DNA of 64,000 bases from Scatomorpha sp040765295 (GCA_040765295.1 JAXGSB010000001.1:1922001-1986000); one strand, 5' to 3'; counted from the stretch's first letter, positions 8,043-16,875 are shown. The notes: generated by a model from the letters alone, not told the origin. Program-made: numbers and translations.

Positions 8043-8627
8043 ATGGATAAAAAACAAACGGAAATCATCTCGGAAACCAAGCAGGATATAATGGATGCCT
8101 ACTGGGATCTTTACAGCTCTGATATCCCGGGCAAAATTACGGTAAAAATGATTACCGACAGGGCGGGATACAACAGGGGGACTTTTTACGCTTATTTTTT
8201 GGATATTGAAGACCTGCATAATCAGATTGAAGACGGGTTGCTGCCCTCGGAAGAAAACTTTAAAAAACTAAGGGCGGCTACATTTTCTAAAAACAGCCGC
8301 CAGATAGTAGAGATATTTATGCAGATAGATAAACCCTCGGACGAAAAGCTAAGTTTTCTTTTGGGTCAGAGAGGAAGCTTGTCTTTTCAGACAAAACTGA
8401 AGGCCAAGTTGAGGGAGCTGATTTTAAAATATGCCCCCCTGGATTTAAAAGAATCGGACAATGTTGTCGACTACAAGGCAGATATTGTTTGCAGCATATT
8501 TTACGAGACCATACGCTATTGGTATAATCGGGGCAATAAACTTTTTTCCAAAGAAGAGATGATTGATCTTATGCTTAAAACCGTCTTCTTGGGAGTGACC
8601 GAGGGGCAGCGCCCGAGCATAGATTAG
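8043..8627 (+). CDS. TetR-family transcriptional regulator
   Basis: A 194-residue regulator. The N-terminal 50 residues carry the TetR helix-turn-helix (ITVKMITDRAGYNRGTFYAYF, about residues 31-51), with the typical AGxxxGTFYxYF ending. The remaining helical domain is of the TetR_C type in which the ligand is unknown. AAAGGAGAATGTT precedes the start. It is divergent from ftsH, and its own promoter holds a palindromic operator, so it probably represses itself and may affect ftsH. Confidence 0.88.
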   Translation: MDKKQTEIISETKQDIMDAYWDLYSSDIPGKITVKMITDRAGYNRGTFYAYFLDIEDLHNQIEDGLLPSEENFKKLRAATFSKNSRQIVEIFMQIDKPSDEKLSFLLGQRGSLSFQTKLKAKLRELILKYAPLDLKESDNVVDYKADIVCSIFYETIRYWYNRGNKLFSKEEMIDLMLKTVFLGVTEGQRPSID

Positions 8628-8686
8628 ATAAAATCATTTTATTTTAATGCATCTTCACGCCTTGTTCGCCGGCTTTTGCCAAAAAG

Positions 8687-8742
8687 TATATGCTTCACAT
8701 TTTCCCTGAGATGCTGTTGTCTCAGGACATGTGAAGCATATA
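8687..8742. terminator. Large nested hairpin, probable bidirectional terminator
   Basis: Perfect 14-base arms TATATGCTTCACAT (8687-8700) and its complement (8729-8742) enclose a second stem CCTGAG (8705-8710) / CTCAGG (8721-8726). It lies between the convergent TetR and prolyl-tRNA editing genes and could end transcription from both sides. Confidence 0.7.
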
Positions 8743-8759
8743 TTATTGGAAATAGAAAT

Positions 8760-9248
8760 TTAAATCTCTACAATGCGAACAGTATTTCCGTGCTCTTCAA
8801 TAAGTTTTAATAAGTCGCGGCTGTTCAGCCACACTGTCGCCGTATTGTCGTTCGGATGGCATCCTATTCTTGCATTTCCCTGGAGAAAGCTCTTGTCAAA
8901 ATAAAATTCAACTCGTCTTTCGTCGTCGTTCAGCAAGCCTAAAGGCGTAACTGCTCCCGGCTCAAGCTTCATAATATTGAGCAGGTCCTCACCAGATGCG
9001 AAAGTAAGCGGTTTCGTGCCGTATGTCTTCCTAAACTCTTTTAAATTCACCCGCTTATCGCCTTTTACGGTTATCAAATAGTAATTTCTCCTTTTGTCGT
9101 CACGAACAAAGAGATTCTTAGCATTGTCCTCAGGGTAGGGAAGATTGACCTCATTAAGCTCTTCCATATTGAAAACAGCCTTGTGTTCCGTTGCTTCATA
9201 GGAAATTCCTTTTTGTTTTAGAAAATCATATACCTCTGTTTTATTCAT
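8760..9248 (-). CDS. Prolyl-tRNA editing (YbaK/ProX-type) protein
   Basis: ATG 9248 (MNKTEVYDFL) follows AGGTGAGACAG. The 162-residue protein matches the free-standing ProXp/PrdX deacylases that hydrolyse mischarged tRNA(Pro). Visible features are YEATEHKAVFNMEE near the N-terminus, the conserved AKNLFVRDDKRRNYYLITVKGDK (K41 is the likely catalytic lysine region), GAVTPLGLLND, and GCHPNDNTATVWL near the C-terminus. It probably clears Ala-tRNA(Pro). It is the last gene of a minus-strand run with the Cys-rich protein and DUF362 genes, but need not be related in function. Confidence 0.9.
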   Translation of the reverse strand: MNKTEVYDFLKQKGISYEATEHKAVFNMEELNEVNLPYPEDNAKNLFVRDDKRRNYYLITVKGDKRVNLKEFRKTYGTKPLTFASGEDLLNIMKLEPGAVTPLGLLNDDERRVEFYFDKSFLQGNARIGCHPNDNTATVWLNSRDLLKLIEEHGNTVRIVEI

Positions 9249-9286
9249 CTGTCTCACCTGCTTTTTTAGTGTTCTTTTTATTTTGA

Positions 9287-10006
9287 CTAAGGAAATAGCA
9301 TCTGCGCCAGATGCCTTGCGTCAACATCTCCAAATTTAAGTCCCTCCAGACAATAGTGGCAGTAGCATATCACAGTATCGGTTTTATGCTGTTTGCAATA
9401 TTCTTTCATTATCTCGGTTTGCTGCTCTTCCGTATGCGGCATGAATTTTCCGACAGCGCCTTCAACATAAAATTTCGGCGCTATCTTCGGGTTTCTCAGC
9501 GGCTGAGGACGATATAACGAAACCCCGCAAAACTCCGTTTTCTCGTGGTTCTCTGGCGCCTCCTGCCAGCTTATCTGCATTTTATCAAGCAGGCTTCGCA
9601 CAGCCTTTTGCTCGTCGGAGCGCGTTCTTGCCCGCCAGCAGTCTTGCACTGTCACATTAAGGTCGGGATATTGGGGAATCGGGAACTTTTCGTCGGAGTC
9701 TATAAGTTCCCACAACGAATGGACCTTCACACCTGAATTCACTTCTTCGATAATATTGTTGCAGTTGTGGCAAAGCGACCAAACCTCATCGCCCGCTTTA
9801 AAGCGCCCCGAGTCGGTCAATTTGCTCCAACTTTCTCGTACTTTGCCTTCTGGCATTCTTTCTTCAATCTCTTTTAGCTTATAATCAGGTACACAGCATC
9901 TAACTACAGAAAAACCGAAGTTTTTCTCCACATAATCCTGAATTTTAAAACTCAGTTCCGGAAACTGCGGCGTAAATACACAGCTTGCGATATAGTACTT
10001 GCTCAT
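9287..10006 (-). CDS. Cysteine-rich protein with CCG-like (HdrB-type) motif
   Basis: ATG 10006 is preceded by AAAGGAGTCGCT. The protein has 239 residues. Cysteine clusters occur as SCVF, VRCCVPDY, SLCHNCNNIIEE, VQDCWRART, and CYCHYCLEGLKFGDVDARHLAQMLF near the C-terminus. The order Cx(n)CHxC...CWRAR...CxCHYCxEGL resembles the cysteine-rich CCG domains of heterodisulfide-reductase HdrB and related proteins, which bind Fe-S clusters in thiol-disulfide redox chemistry. It is 48 bp downstream of the DUF362 gene, and both may take part in one redox or Fe-S task. Function remains inferred. Confidence 0.6.
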   Translation of the reverse strand: MSKYYIASCVFTPQFPELSFKIQDYVEKNFGFSVVRCCVPDYKLKEIEERMPEGKVRESWSKLTDSGRFKAGDEVWSLCHNCNNIIEEVNSGVKVHSLWELIDSDEKFPIPQYPDLNVTVQDCWRARTRSDEQKAVRSLLDKMQISWQEAPENHEKTEFCGVSLYRPQPLRNPKIAPKFYVEGAVGKFMPHTEEQQTEIMKEYCKQHKTDTVICYCHYCLEGLKFGDVDARHLAQMLFP

Positions 10007-10054
10007 AGCGACTCCTTTCCTTTTTGTTTCTGGTTTCAAAGAATGTATATCAGT

Positions 10055-11140
10055 TTATTGCTTCTTAAGAAAATCAAGTATAGCCGAGGTTGAAGGCGGG
10101 CAGCCGCCTATGCTTTTGCATATGCCGGAAGTGCACTGTCCCACACCAACCCCGTCAGCCTCGGTGTCCTTATAGCCCTGTCCGATTAGAACGGGATTGT
10201 TCTTAAACTTATATATCAAACCCTCGTCCTCTAGCCTTGCCAATGCGCGTATCAAATTTGCATAGCATGCCGAGCATGCGTCCTTTGCATCTGCATATTG
10301 CGAAAGCTTTTGTACTTTTCGTGAGGGAGAAGGCTTTGCAATGCTCTCGTCTCGGCTCAGCACAATTATCTCGGCATTTTCGATATCGGCGCTCCCGACT
10401 CCAATGTCTTCCGCAATTTTTATATATTCAACATCATACGGCCTGTAACCTATATTATCGGCTATATATGAATCAACCAAAACGGGGTCTGTACCGCAAA
10501 AAATGCGGTTCATCTGCACGGGATTTCCGCCCTCTTCAAAATCGAGGTCTCCACATATGCCGTCGACTAAAATAAAATCCTGTTTAATTATCTTGTTTAC
10601 ATAGGCAATGGGCGTATGAAGGCCGCGCGCGTGGAATCTTCTTTTTTCCCTATCTGAAATACAGCCCTTCATGTTCTTAAGAGCTCCTGTTATCAGCGTC
10701 TGGCAGTGTCCCTTTAACACGGGTATGTTTATGAGAAAGTCCAACGAGAGTACTTTGTCGCTTATTTCCATATCCATACCCCTAAAAGTTTTAATGCTGT
10801 AGGTATCTTGCTTAATATCAAAAAGCGGCACGCCGTATTTTCGAGAAATCTCCTCGTAACCGCAAACCTTAAAGGCTTTTTTAGTGCTTTCCCCCGCCCA
10901 TGCGCTTTCTAAAATTACAAGATTGCTGTGTCCCCGCTCTTTCAGATATTCAATCAGGGTCGAGGCTATAATCGGTGATGTAGTCGCTCCCGAAGACGCA
11001 GGTTTAGCCACCACCAAGTTCGGTTTAATGCCAATATAAGCGCCCTTTGGTATCATTTTTCCAAGCTTTGCCTCTTCAAGAACTTCTCGTGTCATCTTTC
11101 GCAAATCTTCGCCATAAGTTTGGATTATTCTATTGTTCAT
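10055..11140 (-). CDS. DUF362 family protein
   Basis: A 361-residue protein with the DUF362 landmarks: IGIKPNLVVAKPASSGATTSPIIASTLIEYL near residues 36-66, LINIPVLKGHCQTLITGALKNMKGCISDREK near 135-165, and an extended central domain ending in LVDGICGDLDFEEGGNPVQMNRIFCGTDPVLVD. DUF362 proteins are of unknown function, sometimes fused to ferredoxin domains. This one lacks a 4Fe-4S ferredoxin but has clustered cysteines at the C-terminus (GQCTSGICKSIGGC). Its neighbour is another Cys-rich protein, which suggests a shared Fe-S or redox context. Confidence 0.85.
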   Translation of the reverse strand: MNNRIIQTYGEDLRKMTREVLEEAKLGKMIPKGAYIGIKPNLVVAKPASSGATTSPIIASTLIEYLKERGHSNLVILESAWAGESTKKAFKVCGYEEISRKYGVPLFDIKQDTYSIKTFRGMDMEISDKVLSLDFLINIPVLKGHCQTLITGALKNMKGCISDREKRRFHARGLHTPIAYVNKIIKQDFILVDGICGDLDFEEGGNPVQMNRIFCGTDPVLVDSYIADNIGYRPYDVEYIKIAEDIGVGSADIENAEIIVLSRDESIAKPSPSRKVQKLSQYADAKDACSACYANLIRALARLEDEGLIYKFKNNPVLIGQGYKDTEADGVGVGQCTSGICKSIGGCPPSTSAILDFLKKQ

Positions 11141-11291
11141 TGTTTTCTCCTAAATTTTCACTCTACAAATCCGGCTATTTATTGTCTTCTGCGCCGCTTT
11201 TTCGTTCTGTTTTCGGCGCATCTTCCTAATCTTAATATCATTATACTGATATTTATGCTTATCGCAAATGATAAAAATCTGTTTTAAGAAA

Positions 11292-11324
11292 GAGATAGGA
11301 CGTTTCTCAATACAGCCCTATCTC
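11292..11324 (-). terminator. Terminator downstream of the DASS transporter gene
   Basis: GAGATAGG (11292-11299) pairs with CCTATCTC (11317-11324); on the minus strand it is followed by TTTCTT. It follows the transporter stop and isolates it from the DUF362 gene. Confidence 0.7.
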
Positions 11325-11371
11325 CCTCTTGGAAATGTATTTTCTTGTAAGATATCCGATTTTACAATAAA

Positions 11372-12643
11372 TTAAACAGTAAGTCGGTAAAGCAGGGGAA
11401 CAAGAATGATAATAGTAAAGTAGGAAATAAGCTCAAAAATGATTGAATACTTAAAATAGTCATTAAATTTATAGCCTGCGGACATGGACATTCCAAGTGT
11501 GGAGCTTGCCAGTGGGCAGATAAGCGGAACGCCTGCGCCGATAGTGATACCCAAGGCATAGGCATAAGTGTTGAGCCCCATCTCGGGAGCAATAGCTATA
11601 ATTATGGGCAGGACTATGAGGATTGCGGTAGAATTGGACATAAAATTGCTTGTCATCTGAACAAGAAATACGACAATGCAGAACAGAAGCAGAGGGGATA
11701 TATTTTCGCCTACTACATTTTTGAATATCTCTGTTATCAGGGCAGTGCCGCCTGCAGACTCCAAGGCCTTTGCAAGACCAAGACTTGCCGCAAGTCTGCC
11801 GATTATGTTCCAGTCAACAGAAAAGATGGCTTTCTTTTGACTTATGCAGCCGGTGATAATACATAGGAGGGCCGCAGAGGTGCTGGTTACTGCGAGAGGA
11901 ATCCACTCCGTAATATATAAAACAACTGTGGCTGTGAAAATCAAGGTCATAATAATCATTTTCGGCTTATTTGCTTCCACGGCAATATGCGTACTTTTAA
12001 ACTCGTCGGTTTCGTCGGGCCTATTGCCCCATATCTTTTGACCGAGGCTATAGCCTATAGTAAGACAATAAATACCGCCGAGGATAATAATTATGCCCAC
12101 AACCGGGGTAAAGTCAAATGTTCTGAACACGCGGTTGCCGGTTTCTTCAAGCAGGCCCTGAGCCGTCATCTGTTGAGTGGACCCCACCAAAGTTGACGCT
12201 CCGCCCAAGACACATCCATATGCAATGGGCATTATAATGTTTCTCGGTTTTATAGCTTTGTTGGATCTGCCTATGCCGATAACAATAGGCATGAAAATAG
12301 CCAGCACAGCGGAATTGGTAAGGAATGCCGACATGCAGCAAGACGCAAAATACGCCGCAGCAATCAGCTTTTTTTCCGAACCCTTGGACACTTTAACAAT
12401 CCAATTCCCTATGAAGTCCGCCAGTCCGGTTTCCGAGACTGACTCGCCGATTATCATAACGCCGATGGTCAAAATAACCGTTGCTGAGGAAAATTGACCA
12501 AACGCCGTTCTGAAATCACTGACTCCGCTGAGAACCATGACAGTGCACCCCAAAACGGCAGTGGTTGCCATAGGCAATTTATCGATTATAAAAAGAACTA
12601 TAGTCGCAATAAATATTATCAGGGAAAGTGTAGCTGTATCCAT
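11372..12643 (-). CDS. SLC13/DASS-family anion transporter (CitT-like)
   Basis: A 423-residue membrane protein with about eleven hydrophobic helices. The family's two pseudo-symmetric signatures are visible: CMSAFLTNSAVLAIFMPIV near residues 108-126 and MTSNFMSNSTAILIVLPII near 333-351 (N-S/T-A loops). These proteins take up dicarboxylates, citrate or sulfate with sodium or proton. The exact substrate cannot be told. It is the first of a minus-strand series but is separated from DUF362 by a terminator. Confidence 0.85.
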   Translation of the reverse strand: MDTATLSLIIFIATIVLFIIDKLPMATTAVLGCTVMVLSGVSDFRTAFGQFSSATVILTIGVMIIGESVSETGLADFIGNWIVKVSKGSEKKLIAAAYFASCCMSAFLTNSAVLAIFMPIVIGIGRSNKAIKPRNIIMPIAYGCVLGGASTLVGSTQQMTAQGLLEETGNRVFRTFDFTPVVGIIIILGGIYCLTIGYSLGQKIWGNRPDETDEFKSTHIAVEANKPKMIIMTLIFTATVVLYITEWIPLAVTSTSAALLCIITGCISQKKAIFSVDWNIIGRLAASLGLAKALESAGGTALITEIFKNVVGENISPLLLFCIVVFLVQMTSNFMSNSTAILIVLPIIIAIAPEMGLNTYAYALGITIGAGVPLICPLASSTLGMSMSAGYKFNDYFKYSIIFELISYFTIIILVPLLYRLTV

Positions 12644-12982
12644 AACGCACCTCCGCTATAACGAATATCTAGATACCTATTAGTGACGGGTGGGGAGACT
12701 TTAATTACATTCTTTCCGTTAGTTAAACTAAAACTATGACTGTCCGCTTTGCTCATTATCTTGAATATAAAGTCTGAATTTGCTGGTGCGAGTATAACGA
12801 GTGCTATCTTAAATTGTCAATACATATGCTGTGCTTTGGGAAGAAAAATTTTCTTTACATTTGAGTTTTTAAAGTTCTTTAAGTTCTCTTTTTGATTGTC
12901 TTCAGCTGAATATTTGACCTATATTACAGCAATCGAGTATAATTAAGCCAATATGAAATACAGCACAAACGGAGGAATTAAC
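12644..12982. other. Intergenic region with the nitroreductase promoter
   Basis: This stretch holds no gene. TTGACC (12914-12919) and TATAAT (12938-12943) with an 18-base spacer form a good promoter for the downstream nitroreductase gene; its SD GGAGGAATTAAC sits just before 12983. The rest shows no clear feature. Confidence 0.6.
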
Positions 12983-13561
12983 ATGAGTGAAAATAAGAAT
13001 ATGAGTGTTTTCGAAGCTATTTCGACACGCAGAAGTGTTCGCAACTTTACCGACGAAATTATAAGCTGCGAGACTATGGACGAGCTCATAAGGTTTGGCA
13101 CAATGGCGGCCTCTGCAAGAAACAAGCAGCCCTGGGCCTTTCTCGTTATGCAAGGCAAAGAAGAAATATTAAAGCACGATGAACCTGCCAAAGCAAAACG
13201 GCTTGAGACCCTCCCAATCAACACTCCTTATCACAGGCTGCTCTCGAACCCCGATTACAGAGTATTCCAAAACTCCTCAAACCTCCTGCTAATCTACGGC
13301 AACGCAAAGTCTCCCTTCTATGTGAACGACTGCACGCTTGCCGCTGCAAACATCATGCTTGCCGCTCACGGAATTGGCGTGGGAACCTGCTGGATAGGTT
13401 TTGCCGCCGAATATTTAAACTCTTCGGAATTTAAGAGCGCATATGGGGTTGAGGACGGATATGAGCTGGTATGCGCAATGACAATCGGCTATCCCGCAAG
13501 TGAAATAAAGAAAGTTCCGCCCAGAAAAGAGCCCATCATATTCAACCGCAACCGGGATTAA
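12983..13561 (+). CDS. Nitroreductase-family flavoprotein
   Basis: ATG 12983 is chosen because GGAGGAATTAAC precedes it. The 192-residue protein has the nitroreductase core: FEAISTRRSVRNFTDE at the N-terminus (FMN phosphate-binding arginines), ASARNKQPWAFLVM near residue 47, and CTLAAANIMLAAHGIGVGTCWIG. Such enzymes reduce nitro compounds, quinones or other acceptors using FMN and NAD(P)H. It has its own promoter, reading with the DMT transporter 100 bp downstream. Confidence 0.9.
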   Translation: MSENKNMSVFEAISTRRSVRNFTDEIISCETMDELIRFGTMAASARNKQPWAFLVMQGKEEILKHDEPAKAKRLETLPINTPYHRLLSNPDYRVFQNSSNLLLIYGNAKSPFYVNDCTLAAANIMLAAHGIGVGTCWIGFAAEYLNSSEFKSAYGVEDGYELVCAMTIGYPASEIKKVPPRKEPIIFNRNRD

Positions 13562-13662
13562 GCGAAAAATATAAGCTTTTTATGGAACAGATTGGAACAA
13601 ATATAGCGAAGGCATAAGAGCCCTTCACTATCATCAAAATTTCCGTTTTAATTGGGGTAAAA

Positions 13663-14604
13663 ATGAAGCACGTGTTAAATGTTTTAAAAGAATATGCTTG
13701 GATTTTAGCGGCACTTTTTTGTACCGTGCTTTGGGGCACGGCATCGCCGACCATTAAGCTCGGCTATACCATCTTTCCTGTGGACACATCGGAGTCTTTT
13801 AACATCATCTTATTTGCGGGCATCCGTTTTGTCGGCGCGGGCATCATCACCCTGCTTATAACTAAGCTCCTTACCGGAGAAAGCCCTGCGCTGAGCAAAA
13901 ACATGATAGCTCCTATCGTTGTCTTGTCTGTTTTCCAAACCTTTTTCCAATATATCTTTTTATATCTGGGACTGGCTGCAGTTCAGGCATCAGTCGGCGC
14001 CATTTTAACCGGCACAAGCGTTTTCTTTACCGTAATTCTTGTTACAATGATTTTCAGAACAGAGCCGCTAACGGGCAGAAAGCTTTTGGCTACTGTTTTA
14101 GGTCTTATCGGGATAATTGTGTTGAACATAGGCAAAAATTTCAACTTTCAGTTTCGTCTGAATGCCGAAGGACTTGTTTTAATGTCATCTCTGATGAATG
14201 CCCTTGCAAACTTCTTCATGAGCAAATTCGGCAAAAAACATAACCCGCTGGCTTTAACCGGCTATCAGTTCCTGCTTGGCGGCCTGTCTTTGGTCATTAT
14301 TTCCGTCTTGATGGGAGGCCGTGTAGGCATACCGGATATCCGCGGAATAGGCATAATGTTCTTTTTGATGCTTGTAGCTTCCTTGGCATACGGCATATGG
14401 TCTATGCTGCTTAAAACCAAAACCACAAGCCATGTTGTAATATTTCACTCTTTTATTCCTGTTTTCGGAGCTTTCTTCAGCTGGGTTCTGCTTAATGATG
14501 ACATCTGGAATTGGCGAATTTTAATTGCCCTTGCTTTAATCTCTTTGGGCACTCTTTTAGTGAACTATGTGCCGAAGGAATCTAAAAAGACGGTAGAAAA
14601 CTAA
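13663..14604 (+). CDS. DMT superfamily (EamA) transporter
   Basis: A 313-residue protein with ten predicted helices in two five-helix EamA repeats (about 10-150 and 165-305). Landmarks are LFCTVLWGTASPTIK in helix 1 and ALISLGTLLVNY in the last helix. These transporters export amino acids, nucleotides or drugs; the substrate is unknown. It reads from the same direction as the nitroreductase gene, 101 bp downstream, and could share its transcript. Confidence 0.88.
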   Translation: MKHVLNVLKEYAWILAALFCTVLWGTASPTIKLGYTIFPVDTSESFNIILFAGIRFVGAGIITLLITKLLTGESPALSKNMIAPIVVLSVFQTFFQYIFLYLGLAAVQASVGAILTGTSVFFTVILVTMIFRTEPLTGRKLLATVLGLIGIIVLNIGKNFNFQFRLNAEGLVLMSSLMNALANFFMSKFGKKHNPLALTGYQFLLGGLSLVIISVLMGGRVGIPDIRGIGIMFFLMLVASLAYGIWSMLLKTKTTSHVVIFHSFIPVFGAFFSWVLLNDDIWNWRILIALALISLGTLLVNYVPKESKKTVEN

Positions 14605-14739
14605 AAGTCTGTTCTTAAAATGAAAGACATAAAATTATAAATATTTTGCTCGGGGTGTTTTTCGCCCTTTGCAAAACATTTATTCCTTATTATTTTCCAT
14701 TTTTGCTTTTGATTAGTGTTGAATATCTTAAGCTAAAAC

Positions 14740-15345
14740 CTACTCGGAAAAACTAATCATCTTTGCCCAGTCGATAAACTGCTCTTCGTGTTTGGGATAT
14801 TCTTCTTCAAAAGTAGCAAACTGCACCATCCAAAACGCATCGGAAACCTTATACAGAACCGTGAAATATTTATATGTGTCTCCCGTATCAGGGTTATTAA
14901 ATGTATAAGTAATGTTCTTAATGCCGTCAATGTCTCTTACTTCCAAGGGCGAATGTGCCTTATTAACTTCCAAAATCACTTCGCCATATTCTTCGAGGGT
15001 ATAGTTTTTAAGTCCTTCATAATCGGCAAACGCTTCTTTTAAAGCAAAGACTGCAACCTCTTCGGAAGCATAACAGACCGTATAGCCTTCATATTCAAAT
15101 TCTTCAAATTCGTTTGTTAAGGTGATGTTCATTCCGGAATTGCTGAAGACTTTGGAATTATCCGGAACCTTAGGACTTTCCGGAGCTTTGGTACTTTCTG
15201 CCGGCTTAACGCTCTCTGCAGGTTTGGTGTTATCTGCGGCCTTGGTGTTGCTGCAACCTGACAGAGCCGATATTAAGATTGCTGCAGTCATAACGACTGC
15301 CAACACAGACCTGAGTCGCATTTTTCTTTTTGCCCTTTCTTTCAT
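14740..15345 (-). CDS. Secreted lipoprotein with Lys-Pro-Ala-Glu-Ser linker repeats
   Basis: A 201-residue lipoprotein. A signal peptide (about 1-30) ends in the lipobox ISALSGC, with Cys as the lipidated residue. A flexible linker (about residues 38-62) then has repeats of KPAES/KAPES. The C-terminal 130 residues form a folded domain with aromatic beta strands (ENSGMNITLTNEF, YKYFTVLYKVSDAFWMVQFATFEEEYPKHEEQFIDWAK). The domain's function is unknown. Compare the two other lipoproteins near 39 kb and 50 kb. Confidence 0.75.
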   Translation of the reverse strand: MKERAKRKMRLRSVLAVVMTAAILISALSGCSNTKAADNTKPAESVKPAESTKAPESPKVPDNSKVFSNSGMNITLTNEFEEFEYEGYTVCYASEEVAVFALKEAFADYEGLKNYTLEEYGEVILEVNKAHSPLEVRDIDGIKNITYTFNNPDTGDTYKYFTVLYKVSDAFWMVQFATFEEEYPKHEEQFIDWAKMISFSE

Positions 15346-15475
15346 TACACTTTCCTCTTTCTTTTTTAGTTTTATTAGCTATATAAATTATATATGTCTG
15401 CAATAAACATTAATTCTCAGCTGCTGTTTCTTATCTGCGCTATTATACCTTATCTCGCAACTTTGGCGCAAGCGA

Positions 15476-15501
15476 CCATATGTTAGAGCTGCTCCGGCAA
15501 C
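15476..15501 (+). repeat. Left copy of a 26-bp direct repeat flanking the IS
   Basis: The 26 bases at 15476-15501, starting CCATATG and ending CCGGCAAC, recur exactly at 16620-16645, on either side of the IS481-type element. This looks like a target duplication, but it is much longer than the usual 4-15 bp for the family. Confidence 0.85.
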
Positions 15502-16619
15502 TGTAGGTTTACAATAGATGTGACACTATAGGGGTAGAAAAAAGCGACAGGTTTCATTAGAATGTTTGTTACCACCAAAAAAGCTAATGAAAGGATCCTA
15601 TCGCCATGAATAATATAACATATTCACAGCGTTACTTGCCACATGAAATTCAAACACGTCTTCATGCTGTAAAGCTTTATCAAAGTGGGAATTCCGTTGC
15701 TTTTGTATGTAGGAGATACAAGATATCAAAATCCTCTTTAATGCGATGGAACAAGAAGTATGATGGGTCTAAAGAGTCCTTGCTTGATAAATCTCATCGG
15801 CCCAAATCTCCTCATCCTTCTTCTCACTCTAAGAAAGAAATCAAGTGGATAAAGAACTATCACAGACGAAATCCAAATGCATCCATTTGTGAAATTTATG
15901 GAAAGCTTCGGTTAAACAAAGGATATTCAAGACATCCCGGTTCCCTCTACCGTATATACGCAAAGCTCGGATACACAAAACAACCTATCAAATCGACCAA
16001 GACCAAATACAAGCCCAAACCATACCAAACTCCGGAGAATATCGGCGAGAAGTGGCAGATGGATGTAAAATTTGTTCCTAAAGCTTGCTATGTTGGAGAG
16101 TATGAAAATGCTTTCTTCCAATACACTGTCATAGATGAAGCTTCAAGAGAAAGATTCATTTATCCCTATCGTGAACTCAGTTCATATTCCACCGTAGATT
16201 TCATTAAACGAGCTATTGAGTATTTTGGATACAAGCCCAAAATCATTCAAACTGACAACGGCGTTGAGTTTACGCATCTAAAAGACACCAAGCGAATTCA
16301 TCCGATGGACATACTCTGCTCAGAACTTGACATAGAACACAAACTTATACGCCCTCGAACTCCACGACACAACGGGAAGGTGGAACGCAGCCACAGAATA
16401 GACCAAGAAAGATTTTACAATCAGCTTAAGTTTTATTCGTATGATGACTTGAAAACACAGATGAAGCGTTATTTATACCGATACAACAATACACCAAAGC
16501 CAATACTCGCTTGGCGGTCTCCTCTGGAACAAAGAGCTAAATTAGAACTATGTTTTAATGATACCTTAGTCAACTTTTAGGAATACTTTTTTTGGTGTCA
16601 CATCATTTACAAAACTACA
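15502..16619 (+). mobile_element. IS481-type insertion sequence
   Basis: The element is 1118 bp long, with imperfect 25-bp inverted ends: left 15502-15526 and right 16595-16619, 20 of 25 positions alike, both ending in TGTGACAC when read outward-in. It contains a single DDE transposase gene (15606-16580). The TGTGACA-type ends fit the IS481 group. The flanking sequence is duplicated for 26 bp. Confidence 0.85.
15606..16580 (+). CDS. IS481-family DDE transposase
   Basis: A 324-residue transposase. An N-terminal helix-turn-helix (AFVCRRYKISKSSLMRWNKKY, about 33-53) precedes an rve integrase core. The DDE residues are visible: WQMDVKFVPK (first D, about 154), IIQTDNGVEFTH (second D, about 222) and RPRTPRHNGKVERSHR (E, about 259). 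The gene is complete and uninterrupted, so the element may be active. Confidence 0.92.
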   Translation: MNNITYSQRYLPHEIQTRLHAVKLYQSGNSVAFVCRRYKISKSSLMRWNKKYDGSKESLLDKSHRPKSPHPSSHSKKEIKWIKNYHRRNPNASICEIYGKLRLNKGYSRHPGSLYRIYAKLGYTKQPIKSTKTKYKPKPYQTPENIGEKWQMDVKFVPKACYVGEYENAFFQYTVIDEASRERFIYPYRELSSYSTVDFIKRAIEYFGYKPKIIQTDNGVEFTHLKDTKRIHPMDILCSELDIEHKLIRPRTPRHNGKVERSHRIDQERFYNQLKFYSYDDLKTQMKRYLYRYNNTPKPILAWRSPLEQRAKLELCFNDTLVNF

Positions 16620-16645
16620 CCATATGTTAGAGCTGCTCCGGCAAC
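16620..16645 (+). repeat. Right copy of a 26-bp direct repeat flanking the IS
   Basis: Exact copy of 15476-15501, directly after the right IS end. Confidence 0.85.
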
Positions 16646-16669
16646 AAACTCGGAGCATGGTATAATTTG

Positions 16670-16875
16670 TTTTTCTTTTCCATAAAGCTCCGAGTCTCAG
16701 CCATCAGATCTCCAAAACATCTCCACAGGAAATTTTAAATGATTATCAGACCTTCGAAGCTTCTATAGATGAAGGAATTTATGGAGAGTTGGATCTTTTA
16801 AACTGCTTAAAGCGGCGAAACTCCGAGGGATGTGCAGCCCCCAAAACGATGCAGGATCAAATCCAAGTTTTTTAA
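16670..16875 (+). pseudogene. Decayed C-terminal end of argininosuccinate lyase (ArgH)
   Basis: Read in the frame ending at TAA 16873-16875, the last 47 codons give LNDYQTF...IDEGIYGELDLLNCLKRRNSEGCAAP and end in QDQIQVF. This matches the conserved end of argininosuccinate lyases, where ...EYxxLSPLFEEDIYEALDLENCVxRRxSxGGTAP is followed by a short tail. No start codon or upstream body of the enzyme is present: the frame opens near 16670, next to the IS and its direct repeat. This is a stranded gene tail, perhaps left by deletion of the arginine-synthesis gene. Confidence 0.55.

Noticed and set aside
9311..9517. Plus-strand frame inside the Cys-rich gene
   Set aside because: It lies fully inside a well-supported minus-strand gene and has no start signal of its own.
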